A DNA stretch of 59,607 nucleotides, taken from positions 1 to 59,607 of the forward strand of contig JAUCQB010000190.1 in assembly GCA_030372985.1 (NCBI GenBank), given 5' to 3'. The stretch comes from Phycisphaerae bacterium (GTDB lineage Bacteria; Planctomycetota; Phycisphaerae; UBA1845; PWPN01). This document shows positions 18,340 to 28,027 of the stretch, in pieces. The notes under the pieces are model-generated. The model was not told the DNA's origin. It worked only from the letters and a program-made list of their open reading frames with translations, and made no database searches. Made by a program: the position numbers and the translations under genes. Numbering within the stretch: position 1 is the stretch's first letter; each line of letters starts with the position of its first letter.

Positions 18340-20601
18340 TCATTGCGGGGAACTCGCTGTGGACGGCTGCGACGTCGAAATCGACGCCAGCAGCCTTTGT
18401 GCCTCCTCGAAGTCCGCGGCGGCCATCTGACGTTCGGCTGGCGGCGTCCTCAGCAGCCGGTCCAGTAACGCGCGGCTCTGGGCCGGGTCCCGCTGAGCCA
18501 AAGTCCGTGCCAGGTGAAAGGTCGCCGCCTGCCGGGTTGGGGACTGTATCCGCGGATGACCCAGGGATTTCTCCAGGGCCAGCCGAGAGTCGTCCAGACG
18601 TCCGAGCCGATAGAGAATCACGCCCCACGTATCCCAGAGCGAGGCATCGTCGACGCCTTTCTGGATGGCCTTGGCCGCCAGCGTCTCGGCCTCCGTCGGA
18701 TTGTTCAGGTTCTCGCAGAGCATATAGGACAAATCGTTCAGAACGCGGTAATTGTCCGGCTCCACGGCCAGTGCCTGGCGGTAGGTCGCAAGCGCGTCGG
18801 CATATTGGCCGGTCGCACATTGCAGCGAACCGAGAGCCATCAACAGGATCGGGGTGTTCGGAAGGGCCTGCAATCCTTGCTGAAACACCGTCTTGGCTTC
18901 CGACGGCCTGCCCAGCTTGTTCAGGGCGATCCCCAGGTTGAGGTAGGATTGCGGTTCCGTCGGCCGGAGATCCAGCACACTCTGAAGCAGGCTCAGCGAA
19001 GACTCCTGAAACTTCCTTTCGTGCGATTCGAGAAGCAGGAAACCGGCGGCATTGGCGACGGCCGCATCGTCGGGTCGGGTCTTCCGGTAGGCGTTGGCCG
19101 TCTCCAGAACCCTGTCCCACTGTCCTGCCGCCGCATGCCATCGCAGGCGTGCCAGCACCGGCGACGGCGATCGCGGCGCGATCTCGGCGGCCTGGGAGAT
19201 CAGAGTGTCGGCCTGCTCACGGTATTCGGGGTTTCGGCCTGCGAGGACGCCGTACAGATCGGCCATGGCCAATCTGAAATCAACCGCCTGTGCCGCGTCC
19301 GACCGGGACAAGAAGGTCCGGCCGACTGTCAAAGCCTGCTCGACCTCCACAGGACTCGGCGGCGTTCGGCTGGCCACCGATCGAAGGTATGCCAACATCG
19401 CTGCCTCGCTGCCCGGGACGATGTCCAGGGCCTGACGCGCGGCAGCCGCGGCGAGGCTCGGATGGTCGGCAATCAATATACCCGATTTAAGCAGCAGAAG
19501 ATTGGTATCCCGAGGGTTGAAACGAAGCGCCCGATCGGCCAACTCGACGGCCCGTGTCCGCTGGATTCGCGCCTCGGCTGCCAGCCCGCGAGCCTCCGCC
19601 GCTTGAGCATGGCGCGCGGCGAACTGCAACCGCTTCTTGAGAATAGCCGGGTCCTCACGGTGCAATTGCTCGAGCCGATCCAGCTCCGCCTCCCCCTGAG
19701 TCGGGTCGGTGCGGTGGAGATGGTCGGCCCGCAAGAGCAGAACAGCCAGATCATCCGGCCGCTCGGCGATGAGTTCGTCCAGGATTCGCGCCGCCTCCGC
19801 CACCTGGTCGCTGCTGTCACCGGCCAACATGGCCTCGGCCATCGCCGAACGCAACAGGCGGGACTGAGGCGCCGCCGACAAGCCTTCACGCCAGCACTCG
19901 ATCGCCTTGCCCGCGTTTCCCGTCCGATAGAACAGCCGCCCCAGCGCCAGGTAACCGGCCTCGGCGAACTCTTTCGTCGCAACCATCTTGCGGAGCACGG
20001 CTTCGGCCGAAGGCAGGTCATCCGCGGCTTCGTGGACCTGAGCAAGAAGCTGATATTGGTCCGCCCGCGAAGCCCTGGCGATGGCCTCCTCGCAGAGTTT
20101 GCGGGCCGGCTCGATCTCACCTTTGCCCAGGTGCACCTGAACGCGGGCGGCCAGTACTTCCGGCGAATCAGGCGCAAGACGGCCCGCATCCTGCAATAGC
20201 TGCTCTGCCTCCTGGATGTCGTCTGTCTCCCGGAGGAGAGCTGACAACTGAAGTCGGGCGGCAACGTCGCTTCCTTCCTTATCGCGGGCAATGATCTCCC
20301 GGAGCAGCCCGATCGACCGGTCTCGCTCTCCTCGCTGGACGGCAAGCATGAGCTGCAGCCGCTGCGAGAGCAGATCATCGGCCGGCAGGACCCGCACCAC
20401 CCTGTCGACCTCATCCCAGCGTTGGGCGCGGGCCGCCAGCGTGGCCAGCCTGCGGGCCACGAGGAGACTGCCCGAGCCGGCGGAGAAGACATTCCGGTAG
20501 ACATCGATCGCCCTGCCCTCCTCGCCCGTCCGCTCATAAAGGGCCCCCAGTGCCACGGCAGCCGCATCCCAAGCGGGATCTTCAGCCAGACACTCCAGCA
20601 A
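18340..20601 (-). CDS. TPR repeat protein, C-terminal half of a frameshift-split gene
   Basis: These 753 residues are almost entirely tetratricopeptide-like helical hairpins (for example SYLNLGIALNKLGRPSEAKTV). In this frame the only nearby start is a TTG at 20601 without a ribosome-binding site. The reading frame continues upstream into the end of the neighbouring TPR gene with sensible codons (AYLNPPKAPEDWTTYPFRKP), so this is most likely the second half of one protein of about 1490 residues. TPR arrays of this kind accompany exosortase/EPS loci (PrsT-like) and may scaffold envelope complexes. Wzc follows about 220 bases downstream. Confidence 0.75.
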   Translation of the reverse strand: MLECLAEDPAWDAAAVALGALYERTGEEGRAIDVYRNVFSAGSGSLLVARRLATLAARAQRWDEVDRVVRVLPADDLLSQRLQLMLAVQRGERDRSIGLLREIIARDKEGSDVAARLQLSALLRETDDIQEAEQLLQDAGRLAPDSPEVLAARVQVHLGKGEIEPARKLCEEAIARASRADQYQLLAQVHEAADDLPSAEAVLRKMVATKEFAEAGYLALGRLFYRTGNAGKAIECWREGLSAAPQSRLLRSAMAEAMLAGDSSDQVAEAARILDELIAERPDDLAVLLLRADHLHRTDPTQGEAELDRLEQLHREDPAILKKRLQFAARHAQAAEARGLAAEARIQRTRAVELADRALRFNPRDTNLLLLKSGILIADHPSLAAAAARQALDIVPGSEAAMLAYLRSVASRTPPSPVEVEQALTVGRTFLSRSDAAQAVDFRLAMADLYGVLAGRNPEYREQADTLISQAAEIAPRSPSPVLARLRWHAAAGQWDRVLETANAYRKTRPDDAAVANAAGFLLLESHERKFQESSLSLLQSVLDLRPTEPQSYLNLGIALNKLGRPSEAKTVFQQGLQALPNTPILLMALGSLQCATGQYADALATYRQALAVEPDNYRVLNDLSYMLCENLNNPTEAETLAAKAIQKGVDDASLWDTWGVILYRLGRLDDSRLALEKSLGHPRIQSPTRQAATFHLARTLAQRDPAQSRALLDRLLRTPPAERQMAAADFEEAQRLLASISTSQPSTASSPQ

Positions 20602-20663
20602 CAGGGTCTCCGCAGGCTTGCGAAACGGATAAGTGGTCCAGTCCTCGGGAGCTTTGGGCGGGT

Positions 20664-22856
20664 TCAGATAGGCATGGCCTGGGCATAACGCCAGTTGATC
20701 CCCGCCTGACCCTCGATCTTCTTGATCTGATCCGCCAGAGTCTGCCGGTCCGGGCCTTTCCCCTCAACCGGATCAAGCGACAGCAACATCAGACGAGATG
20801 GCAGATCTCCCTCGTCTTCGGCGACCGCCTGGAGCAGAACCTCCCGGGCGGCGTCCGCCTGGCCGTATCGGACCAACAGCTTTGCCAGTTCCAGCCTGAT
20901 TGACGACCGCTCGCGACCCTCGGCCCGCACGATCGCCTCCTCCAGCAGCTTCTTCGCTTCAGCGACCCGCCCCGCCTCCGCATGCAGCTCGGCCAGCCGG
21001 ACGGACAGGAGGACTGCCTGGTTCTTCTTGATCTCGCCGGCACCCAGCAACTGATCGGCCTGCGAGATGGCCTGGTCATATTCCTTGGCCTCGGCAAGCA
21101 AGTCGATCAGCACTCGACCGATCGAGTACTTATCCTCCGACTTGGACTGCAGATCTCGCAGCATGGAAACCGCCTGGGCTCGCTTGCCTTGCCATGCCAT
21201 CAGTTTGGCCTGAAGAAGGCGAACGGGCACCGCTTGCGGGTGCAAAGCCGCGAGCTGGTCCACCTGACGGGTCATCTCATCGATCAGCCGAGGATCCGGT
21301 TTTGCGCCTCCCGGGCGAGCGGCCTCCGCCATCAGTTCCAGGCGGGTCAGATAGAACGCATTGGCCACCTGCGGAGCCACCCCCGACAGGTTGACGTCGG
21401 ACGCGAGCTTGAGCGCCTCCTCAACCCGGCCGAGTGAAGCGTAAATCCGGGCCAGCTCGATCTGAGCTGCAACCGCCGGCTTGCCGGATTCCTGTCGCAG
21501 ACGGACATAGTCGCGCAGGGGTTCAATAGCGCGGCGCGGGCTGCCCGCTCGTATCAGGGCCCGCCCGTGCAAGAGGTGAGCGCGAGCATTTCGCGGGTTT
21601 TGCTGCACGGCAAGCCCGATGTTCTCAACGGCCTCGAACGGCCGGTTTTCTGCCATGGCCAACAGACCTTCGGCGTAGAGCAATCCCGCCGCTGGAGCAT
21701 TCATCGCCCGCAATTCGTCGAGGCACTTGCGCACGTCCGCCGGGCGGCCGGCCGCCGCGTAGAGCTCAGCTGCCGGTTCCAGGATGTCGAATCGCTGTTC
21801 CCCCAGCGGGGCAGCAAACGCCCGATCGGCGAGGGCGGCACCGATCTCGACATCGCCGGCATCGAGAAGCGCCGCCGCATGCGCCTCGTAAATCGCGGCG
21901 TTGTGCGGCTCACTCTTGGCCGCCTGATCGAAGGCAAGCCCGGCGGCTTCCATGAAACCGGCGTCCGCAAGCAGAAACCCGGCCGAAAGCAGAACTGTGA
22001 CGTTGCCGCCGGCCAGTTGAACGGCCTGCTCCAGATCCGACCGGGCCTGGTCGCGTTTCTCAGCCAGCAAAAGGAAACGCCCCCGCGCGATCCGGGCTTC
22101 GGCTGACTGTGGAGATTGCTCCACCGCTCGATTGAGAACGGCCTGGGCCTGGTCTTTCTCTCCCTGACCCCAGAGAAGCGACGCCAGATCCGCGGCTCCT
22201 TCGATATCCCCGGGATGCCTGTCCAGGAGTCGCTCCAGGACTGCCCGCGCCTGCTCGATCTGGTTTGGGGCCGTCAGCACGCTCGCCTCCAGTCGCAACA
22301 GGTACGGCTCGTCCGGAGACGCAGTCAGCCACTCGCGCACCCGCTCAACGGCTTTCGCATGATCATCATCTTTTCCCTGGGCGATCAACGCCTTGACCAA
22401 CGCGCGTCGAGCAGACGATTCTGTCGGAACGGCCGAGTACCAGGTCTCGGCAATGCGGCGAGCGCTCACCTTATCCTGGACCAGCAGGTACAGGTCGATC
22501 AGCTTTCCCGCCGCCTCGGCCTCTGCGGGATTCTGACGAAGAATCTGCTCCAGCGCATTGACCGCCTGCTGGATATTCGATCCCGACGGCGGTCTGCGGC
22601 GCAGTTGCGCATCCGCGTACTTGTGCAGAGTCTGGGTATCGGCAGGATGACGCGACAAATAGCGACCGAGTTGGGCGGCGGCCTTGGTGAATGCGCGCTG
22701 GTCGTAGGCCGCGTTTCCGGCAATCAGGGCCCGGCGAGCGGCTGTACGCACTCGATAGCCACGCACGAAATACGCGGCGATTCCCCCCAGACAGAAAACC
22801 AGCAACAGCACCACCAGGGCTTTCCAGTTGATTCGCGCGGGTCTGTATGACGTCAT
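20664..22856 (-). CDS. Membrane-anchored TPR repeat protein, N-terminal half of a frameshift-split gene
   Basis: These 730 residues begin with a short basic stretch and one membrane helix (about 15-33, ALVVLLLVFCLGGIAAYFV), followed by TPR hairpins to the end. It is thus anchored in the inner membrane with a long helical solenoid. The ATG at 22856 is chosen for GAGGAG eight bases upstream. The frame stops at 20664 just as the following frame picks up a similar TPR sequence, needing a -1 shift near 20670-20690. The region upstream has no gene, so the promoter lies within about 800 bases. Confidence 0.8.
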   Translation of the reverse strand: MTSYRPARINWKALVVLLLVFCLGGIAAYFVRGYRVRTAARRALIAGNAAYDQRAFTKAAAQLGRYLSRHPADTQTLHKYADAQLRRRPPSGSNIQQAVNALEQILRQNPAEAEAAGKLIDLYLLVQDKVSARRIAETWYSAVPTESSARRALVKALIAQGKDDDHAKAVERVREWLTASPDEPYLLRLEASVLTAPNQIEQARAVLERLLDRHPGDIEGAADLASLLWGQGEKDQAQAVLNRAVEQSPQSAEARIARGRFLLLAEKRDQARSDLEQAVQLAGGNVTVLLSAGFLLADAGFMEAAGLAFDQAAKSEPHNAAIYEAHAAALLDAGDVEIGAALADRAFAAPLGEQRFDILEPAAELYAAAGRPADVRKCLDELRAMNAPAAGLLYAEGLLAMAENRPFEAVENIGLAVQQNPRNARAHLLHGRALIRAGSPRRAIEPLRDYVRLRQESGKPAVAAQIELARIYASLGRVEEALKLASDVNLSGVAPQVANAFYLTRLELMAEAARPGGAKPDPRLIDEMTRQVDQLAALHPQAVPVRLLQAKLMAWQGKRAQAVSMLRDLQSKSEDKYSIGRVLIDLLAEAKEYDQAISQADQLLGAGEIKKNQAVLLSVRLAELHAEAGRVAEAKKLLEEAIVRAEGRERSSIRLELAKLLVRYGQADAAREVLLQAVAEDEGDLPSRLMLLSLDPVEGKGPDRQTLADQIKKIEGQAGINWRYAQAMPI

Positions 22857-23697
22857 TTGAGAGACTCCTCTGTCTGAGCCGCTGCACAATAGCCATTCAT
22901 GGACCGACAGCGAAGGTGCGAAACCTCAGCCGCCGAGCGGGAACCCCCTCGGTCACCCGGCCCTGCAACAACCACGCACTTCTGACCTGCGAGCATAACA
23001 CGCTTACCGGGACAACGCCGACGGCTCCAAGGGACGTGATCGCCTTAAACAACCATACGCTTTCGACGAGTGCGAGCAGCCGCGGGAAAGCCGCCTCTCA
23101 GCTCGCCCGACATGCACGGGGCCGCCCTGCCTGGCATCCGAGACGAAGCCGTGTAGGGTGCTTACCCTATTCGGCGGAGGCCTCGTCGATCATAGCATCG
23201 TCGTTATTAGGAGGGAAAACAGGCAATCTTTATCTTGCAGGAACACCTGGGGTCCGATAAGCTAGGGTGGTTTGGATGCTTCCGTAAGCGAGGCCATCCG
23301 GCTCGTGTTGGGCTTGCCCAACAAGCCAAAGTACCATCCAGGTCCGTTTGCGTTGCGCGGAGTCCAGCTTGTTTTTCGTCTCCTGGGCGAGCTGCTTCTG
23401 ATACTCGTCCATTGCGCTCGAAGGGTCCGACAAGTAGCGGTTTTGACCCAGTCGGCGGCAGATACTCTAGCCAGGCATGGAGAACGAGAAGGAATTGGGA
23501 CCAAGGCCAGCAGGGCATGAACAAGACGCCTTTTTTATCGGCTGCTCAGGGAATTCGAGGCCTTTCTGCAGCTTTGTTGCCCCATGCGCTTGCTTTCGAT
23601 CGACGGATATTGGATGTTTCTGGTCGGCGCGGCAGCTTGGGCTGTCTACTGAGAATAGGCAGCCTGGTAAGAGGAATCATTCTGGGGGGATGGGGAA
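22857..23697. other. Intergenic region with possible gene remnants
   Basis: No confident gene. On the reverse strand, 23412 to 23230 reads MDEYQKQLAQETKNKLDSAQ and then a hydrophobic stretch, a composition that looks protein-like, but it lacks a clear ribosome-binding site and a recognisable family. On the forward strand, 23543-23652 reads a short peptide ending in a TGA after WAVY. Both could be remnants of decayed small genes. The promoter of the large secreted protein should lie near the right end. Confidence 0.35.
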
Positions 23698-26600
23698 ATG
23701 AAGCCGACCTGCCTTTGCGCCCAGTCCAGGCACCGTCAATCGCGATCTGATACTTGGGGTCTGTTCCGCGTATCGCGGTATCTTGCCGTCGTGGCGGCAA
23801 TGATGATCTGTGCGGGCCAGACCTGCATCAGCCCGTCGACGGACGAGGATGTCCAGGGCTATCACCCTGGCGACCCGATTGATCCAGCCGGAGCGATCGA
23901 GGTGATTGCCGAGGCGGGCGAGGATCAGGAGGTCGACGAGGGATCGCAGTGCTGGCTCGACGGCCGTCTGAGCTCGGGGACCGGCACACTGGTCTATTCC
24001 TGGGTCCAGATCGGCGGCACAAAAGCCGAGCTGAGCCAGAACGACCAGCCGCTGGTCAGTTTTGTTGCACCTCTGCCGTCAGACGAAACCGAGGTGCTGC
24101 AGTTTCAGCTCATCGTCCAATTGATTGCCGACACGGAGGCTTCAGGCAGGGTCATCGTCAAGAGCGCCGATGACACCGTTCGGATTGTCGTGAAGGGCAA
24201 CGATTGGGACTTCGACGGGTTGACCGGCAGGCAGGATAACTGCCCCCGTGTGGCGAACCCTCTTCAAGAGGATGCCGACGCGGACAAGATCGGCGACGTG
24301 TGTGACAACTGCCCCGCAATCGCGAACACCGATCAGACGGACGCCGATGGGGATCTTGTCGGCGACGTATGTGACAACTGTCCCGCAGTCGCGAACACCG
24401 ATCAGACGGATACCGATGGGGATCTCGTCGGCGATGGTTGCGACAACTGCGTGAACACGGCAAATCCTGACCAGGTTGACACGGATTCGGACGGCGCGGG
24501 CGATGTCTGCGACCTGTGCCCCGATGATCCGACCAAGACCGACCCCGGGCTTGACGGATGCGGCAATCAGACGCCCAACTCCGGTCCGGTGACAGGTACG
24601 GACGCCGACGGCGACGGCATCCCGGATGATACGGACAACTGCCCTGGCACGCCCAACGACACCCAGGCCGACAGCAACGGGGATGGTGTTGGCGATGCCT
24701 GCGACCAGCCGGTGAGCAACAGTCCTCCGACGGTCCATGCCGGGCAGGATCAGGTTGTGCCGATGGCCCAGGATTGCACCTTGGCCGGCATCGTCACCGA
24801 TGATGGGAACCCCGATCCGCCGGGGACCCCGGTGGCTACCTGGTCTCAGGTATCCGGCCCGACCGGGGGAGCAAGCTTCAACCCGGCCAACAAGGCGTCA
24901 ACAACCGCAACCTTCAACAGCCATGGCACTTATGAACTGAAGCTCTCGGCAGATGAGAACGCAGACGGAATCCCGGAGGCCTCAGGACAGGTCAAGGTCT
25001 ATGTTATTCCGACGCTATCGGTTGCCATGACCCCGCCTACGCCGAGTGCGGGGCAGCCGATACAATTCCAGGTAACGCGTCAGGGGGTCGAGCTGATGGC
25101 TGCCGACCTGCCTGCAGGCAGCCGTCTGGACTGGGATTTCGGCGACGGTGGAAGTGCGCAGGGGTATTCCGTGTCACACGCCTATCAATGCCCGGGAACC
25201 TACACGGTCAGGCTGACTTTGGTGCTGACGACGGTCGGCCTGAGCCTCACTTCCGGACATGGTTTGACCGATGGCGGGGACATGCAAATTGACTTGGGTG
25301 GCGGCGTGAGCATCACCCAGCAGCCGGCCGACCTGCCGGTGAACGCCGGCCAGTCGGCGTGCTTCAGCGTGACGGCCACAGGTTCCAACCTGAGCTATCA
25401 GTGGCATGTGAGCACCAACGGCGGGATCAGTTGGGAAAACGTGTCGGGGGCGACCAGCGCCCAGTACTGTTTCGCCGCCGCCGCGGGTGACAACGGCAAG
25501 AAGTTCCGATGCGCGATCACCGATTCCTGCGGGACGGTGTACTCGAATGTCGCCACGCTGACGGTGAACGCTGCGGCGGTGTTGAACACGTTCGCCATCA
25601 ACAACGGGGCGACCAGCACGACCTCACGCACGGTGACGCTGAATAACAGTTGCTCGAACAGCCCGACGCAGTATTTGGCCAGCGAAAGCTCCAGCTTCAC
25701 CGGGGCCACCTGGCAGACCTATGCCGCGGCCCCCAGTTTCACCCTGAGCACCGGCAACGGGACGAAGACAGTGTACTTCAAGGTGAAGAACGCGGCGGGC
25801 GAATCGAGCGTCAAGAACGACCCGATCGAGTTGAGCCAACCGGTGGTAACAGCCACGGCCATTGACGCAATCGCATCGGAAACACCCGGAGACACCGGCA
25901 CTTACCGGATTTCGCGGACGGGCAGCACGAGTGCCGCCCTGGGCGTGTCGTTTACCATGAGCGGGACCGCGACGAACGGGACCGACTACAGCACGATCAG
26001 CAGTCCGGTAACGATTTTGGCAAACGAATCGTTTGTGGATGTGCCCCTGAAGCCCAAAGACGATTCCACGCCCGAGGCCGATGAGACGGCCATCCTGAAG
26101 CTCTCGCCACACAGTGGCTATGTTGTCCTTACGCCGGACAACGCGACGGTGACGATCACGGACAACGATACGCTCTCCATCCAAACGGACAAGAATACCG
26201 TGTCGGTCGCCGAGGGCGGCACGGCCACATTCCAGGTGAAGCTCAGCGCTGCACCGACGTCAAACGTCACGCTGAGCGTCAGTCGGGTCAGCGGTGACAC
26301 CAACATCACGGTGCAGTCCGGCTCGTCGCTGACTTTCACGCCGTCGAATTACGCCACCTACCAGACGGTCACGCTGGCGGCGGCGGAAGACACCGACACG
26401 ACCAACGGCCAAGCCACCATCCGATGCAGTGCATCAGGGCTGCCGAATAAAGACGTCACGGCCACCGAGGCGGATAACGACACGTCCTCGCAGATGCTCA
26501 GCTCGATCTCGCAGTACGGGATTACCTGGACTTTTGACAAGGAATACCCGGTCGGCCAGTTCGTCAACGGCGACTGGTGGGTGGTGGCAGAGGGAAACCC

Positions 26601-27957
26601 CCCAGTCGTTAGGATCGTTGATATTTACCCTCGCCCCACACGATCGGTTACCAACGGCTCGGGCGAAGGACGCAATGGGACCATGGTCAATCCCAGATTC
26701 GACTACAAGCAAGCCTACGACGGACGAAAAAACATTTATGATCCCGCTGAGAGCTATGACCGCAATCTATGTTTCTTACCTCCTTTTAGTGCGATCCCCG
26801 GAGATTCAGTCGTCTCGACAGAAAGCCTTGAAACAATGGATCCAGCGAAGACTTATGTCAAGTCCGCAGCAGTATTGACAATCGTGGACTCGCCTCCCAC
26901 GCCAGGCTCGTTCAGGCCTCCGTATACGCGACCCGCCCGCGCCCCGAGCATCGCGACTGACTCACTCTGCTTCTCAACGAGCCAAATCCAATGGCAGTTG
27001 TTGCCCAAACTGCCTAGGCCTGCTCAGACTCCCCTGCTCGCACAATCCGCTGCGCGGCTCCAGCGGCCCTGGGTAGATCACTACGCAGAAGTGCTGATGA
27101 ACTACTACCGTGCTTTGGACAACATGGCGCTCTATGGGAGGGAGATGTGTGATTACACTGGCGAGTTAAGTCTTCAACTCATGCTCGACTACACTGATCA
27201 GCAAAAACGCGATGGTCTCATAGGCCTTCTGCAATGTGGGATTGACACTTACGGTAGCTACCTTGATGGGGGTGTGTGGTACGCTACGGGCGGCATCTTC
27301 TCTGGGCGCAAATGGCCCATCATTTTTGCAGGTATTATGCTCGGCAGTGAGCCGATGACGCATTTGGATCTCCAGCGAAGCAGGAAGGGCAAAGATGGGA
27401 CGCTGTACTACACCTTCCAGGAAGACGGGCAAACCTATTACTACGATGATCCAAAGTTGCCTGCGTGGGTGGACGTCCAAGGTGTGGAAGTCCCGGTCGG
27501 CACCCCCGGCGCTTTCCGGTGCCGGGGCCAGAAGGGCTGGATCGACATGACGAATGGCGGCTACGGAGACGTTGCCCTGTGGCGAATCAGAGATGTCACA
27601 ACCTCGAATCAAGCCACTGCGACACACGAACACCTGTCTGTAGACGATTGGCTACCCGGCTCAGGCGATATCCACTGGAAAGCCGAAGCATATCGGAGAT
27701 CAACCACTTCGCAGTCGTGGGTGAGTCTGGCCCTAGCGGCCCGCATCATGAAGGCCCAGAGTCTATGGGAGCACGATGCCTTCTTCGACTATGTGGATCG
27801 CTGGATGACCCAAAATGACCAGAATGCCCGGTCCCTGCTGGAGGCCAAATTTGGAGGGGGCGTTGGCAGCCCGACCTACTTTGGTCGCCAAACCACCAGC
27901 GGAAGCCCATTTGTCGATGCGATGTGGTCAGCATATCGCGGAAGTACGTCGCCATGA
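23698..27957 (+). CDS. Giant secreted modular protein (TSP3 repeats, PKD, Ig-like and Calx-beta domains)
   Basis: This 1419-residue protein has an N-terminal signal segment (LAVVAAMMICAGQTC). A first PKD/REJ-like sandwich (about 50-160) is followed by a run of thrombospondin type 3 calcium repeats (about 178-340, DNCPxxANxDQxDxDGD), a PKD-like pair (about 340-520) and an Ig-like unit (about 540-625). Two Calx-beta-like units follow (about 720-920), and an unrecognised C-terminal region of about 490 residues. That tail is rich in aromatic residues and helices (VDHYAEVLMNYYRALDNMAL) and could be a catalytic toroid-type domain, but I cannot assign it. The tail is also lower in G+C than the repeats. 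The ATG at 23698 follows a G-rich ribosome-binding site. Confidence 0.85.
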   Translation: MKPTCLCAQSRHRQSRSDTWGLFRVSRYLAVVAAMMICAGQTCISPSTDEDVQGYHPGDPIDPAGAIEVIAEAGEDQEVDEGSQCWLDGRLSSGTGTLVYSWVQIGGTKAELSQNDQPLVSFVAPLPSDETEVLQFQLIVQLIADTEASGRVIVKSADDTVRIVVKGNDWDFDGLTGRQDNCPRVANPLQEDADADKIGDVCDNCPAIANTDQTDADGDLVGDVCDNCPAVANTDQTDTDGDLVGDGCDNCVNTANPDQVDTDSDGAGDVCDLCPDDPTKTDPGLDGCGNQTPNSGPVTGTDADGDGIPDDTDNCPGTPNDTQADSNGDGVGDACDQPVSNSPPTVHAGQDQVVPMAQDCTLAGIVTDDGNPDPPGTPVATWSQVSGPTGGASFNPANKASTTATFNSHGTYELKLSADENADGIPEASGQVKVYVIPTLSVAMTPPTPSAGQPIQFQVTRQGVELMAADLPAGSRLDWDFGDGGSAQGYSVSHAYQCPGTYTVRLTLVLTTVGLSLTSGHGLTDGGDMQIDLGGGVSITQQPADLPVNAGQSACFSVTATGSNLSYQWHVSTNGGISWENVSGATSAQYCFAAAAGDNGKKFRCAITDSCGTVYSNVATLTVNAAAVLNTFAINNGATSTTSRTVTLNNSCSNSPTQYLASESSSFTGATWQTYAAAPSFTLSTGNGTKTVYFKVKNAAGESSVKNDPIELSQPVVTATAIDAIASETPGDTGTYRISRTGSTSAALGVSFTMSGTATNGTDYSTISSPVTILANESFVDVPLKPKDDSTPEADETAILKLSPHSGYVVLTPDNATVTITDNDTLSIQTDKNTVSVAEGGTATFQVKLSAAPTSNVTLSVSRVSGDTNITVQSGSSLTFTPSNYATYQTVTLAAAEDTDTTNGQATIRCSASGLPNKDVTATEADNDTSSQMLSSISQYGITWTFDKEYPVGQFVNGDWWVVAEGNPPVVRIVDIYPRPTRSVTNGSGEGRNGTMVNPRFDYKQAYDGRKNIYDPAESYDRNLCFLPPFSAIPGDSVVSTESLETMDPAKTYVKSAAVLTIVDSPPTPGSFRPPYTRPARAPSIATDSLCFSTSQIQWQLLPKLPRPAQTPLLAQSAARLQRPWVDHYAEVLMNYYRALDNMALYGREMCDYTGELSLQLMLDYTDQQKRDGLIGLLQCGIDTYGSYLDGGVWYATGGIFSGRKWPIIFAGIMLGSEPMTHLDLQRSRKGKDGTLYYTFQEDGQTYYYDDPKLPAWVDVQGVEVPVGTPGAFRCRGQKGWIDMTNGGYGDVALWRIRDVTTSNQATATHEHLSVDDWLPGSGDIHWKAEAYRRSTTSQSWVSLALAARIMKAQSLWEHDAFFDYVDRWMTQNDQNARSLLEAKFGGGVGSPTYFGRQTTSGSPFVDAMWSAYRGSTSP
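24238..24530 (+). repeat. Tandem thrombospondin type 3 coding repeats (69-bp period)
   Basis: Units starting GACAACTG recur at 24304 and 24373 (period 69 bp, 23 residues), with more diverged units on either side. The two central units are nearly identical in DNA, so recent duplication is likely. Each encodes an Asp-rich calcium-binding turn. Confidence 0.85.
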
Positions 27958-28027
27958 GATCACTGGCCATGAGCGTTCATGATTTGGCGGATGGGGCATC
28001 AGAAATCGACCAGGTCATGGCACGCCG

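Noticed and set aside
18514..20199. 561-codon forward open frame
   Set aside because: It lies antisense to the TPR gene. Its translation is low-complexity and typical of the complement of G+C-rich coding DNA, while the reverse frame has clear TPR repeats.
24238..24530. Tandem DNA repeat as a mobile or CRISPR element
   Set aside because: It is in-frame coding sequence for thrombospondin type 3 units with a 69-bp period.
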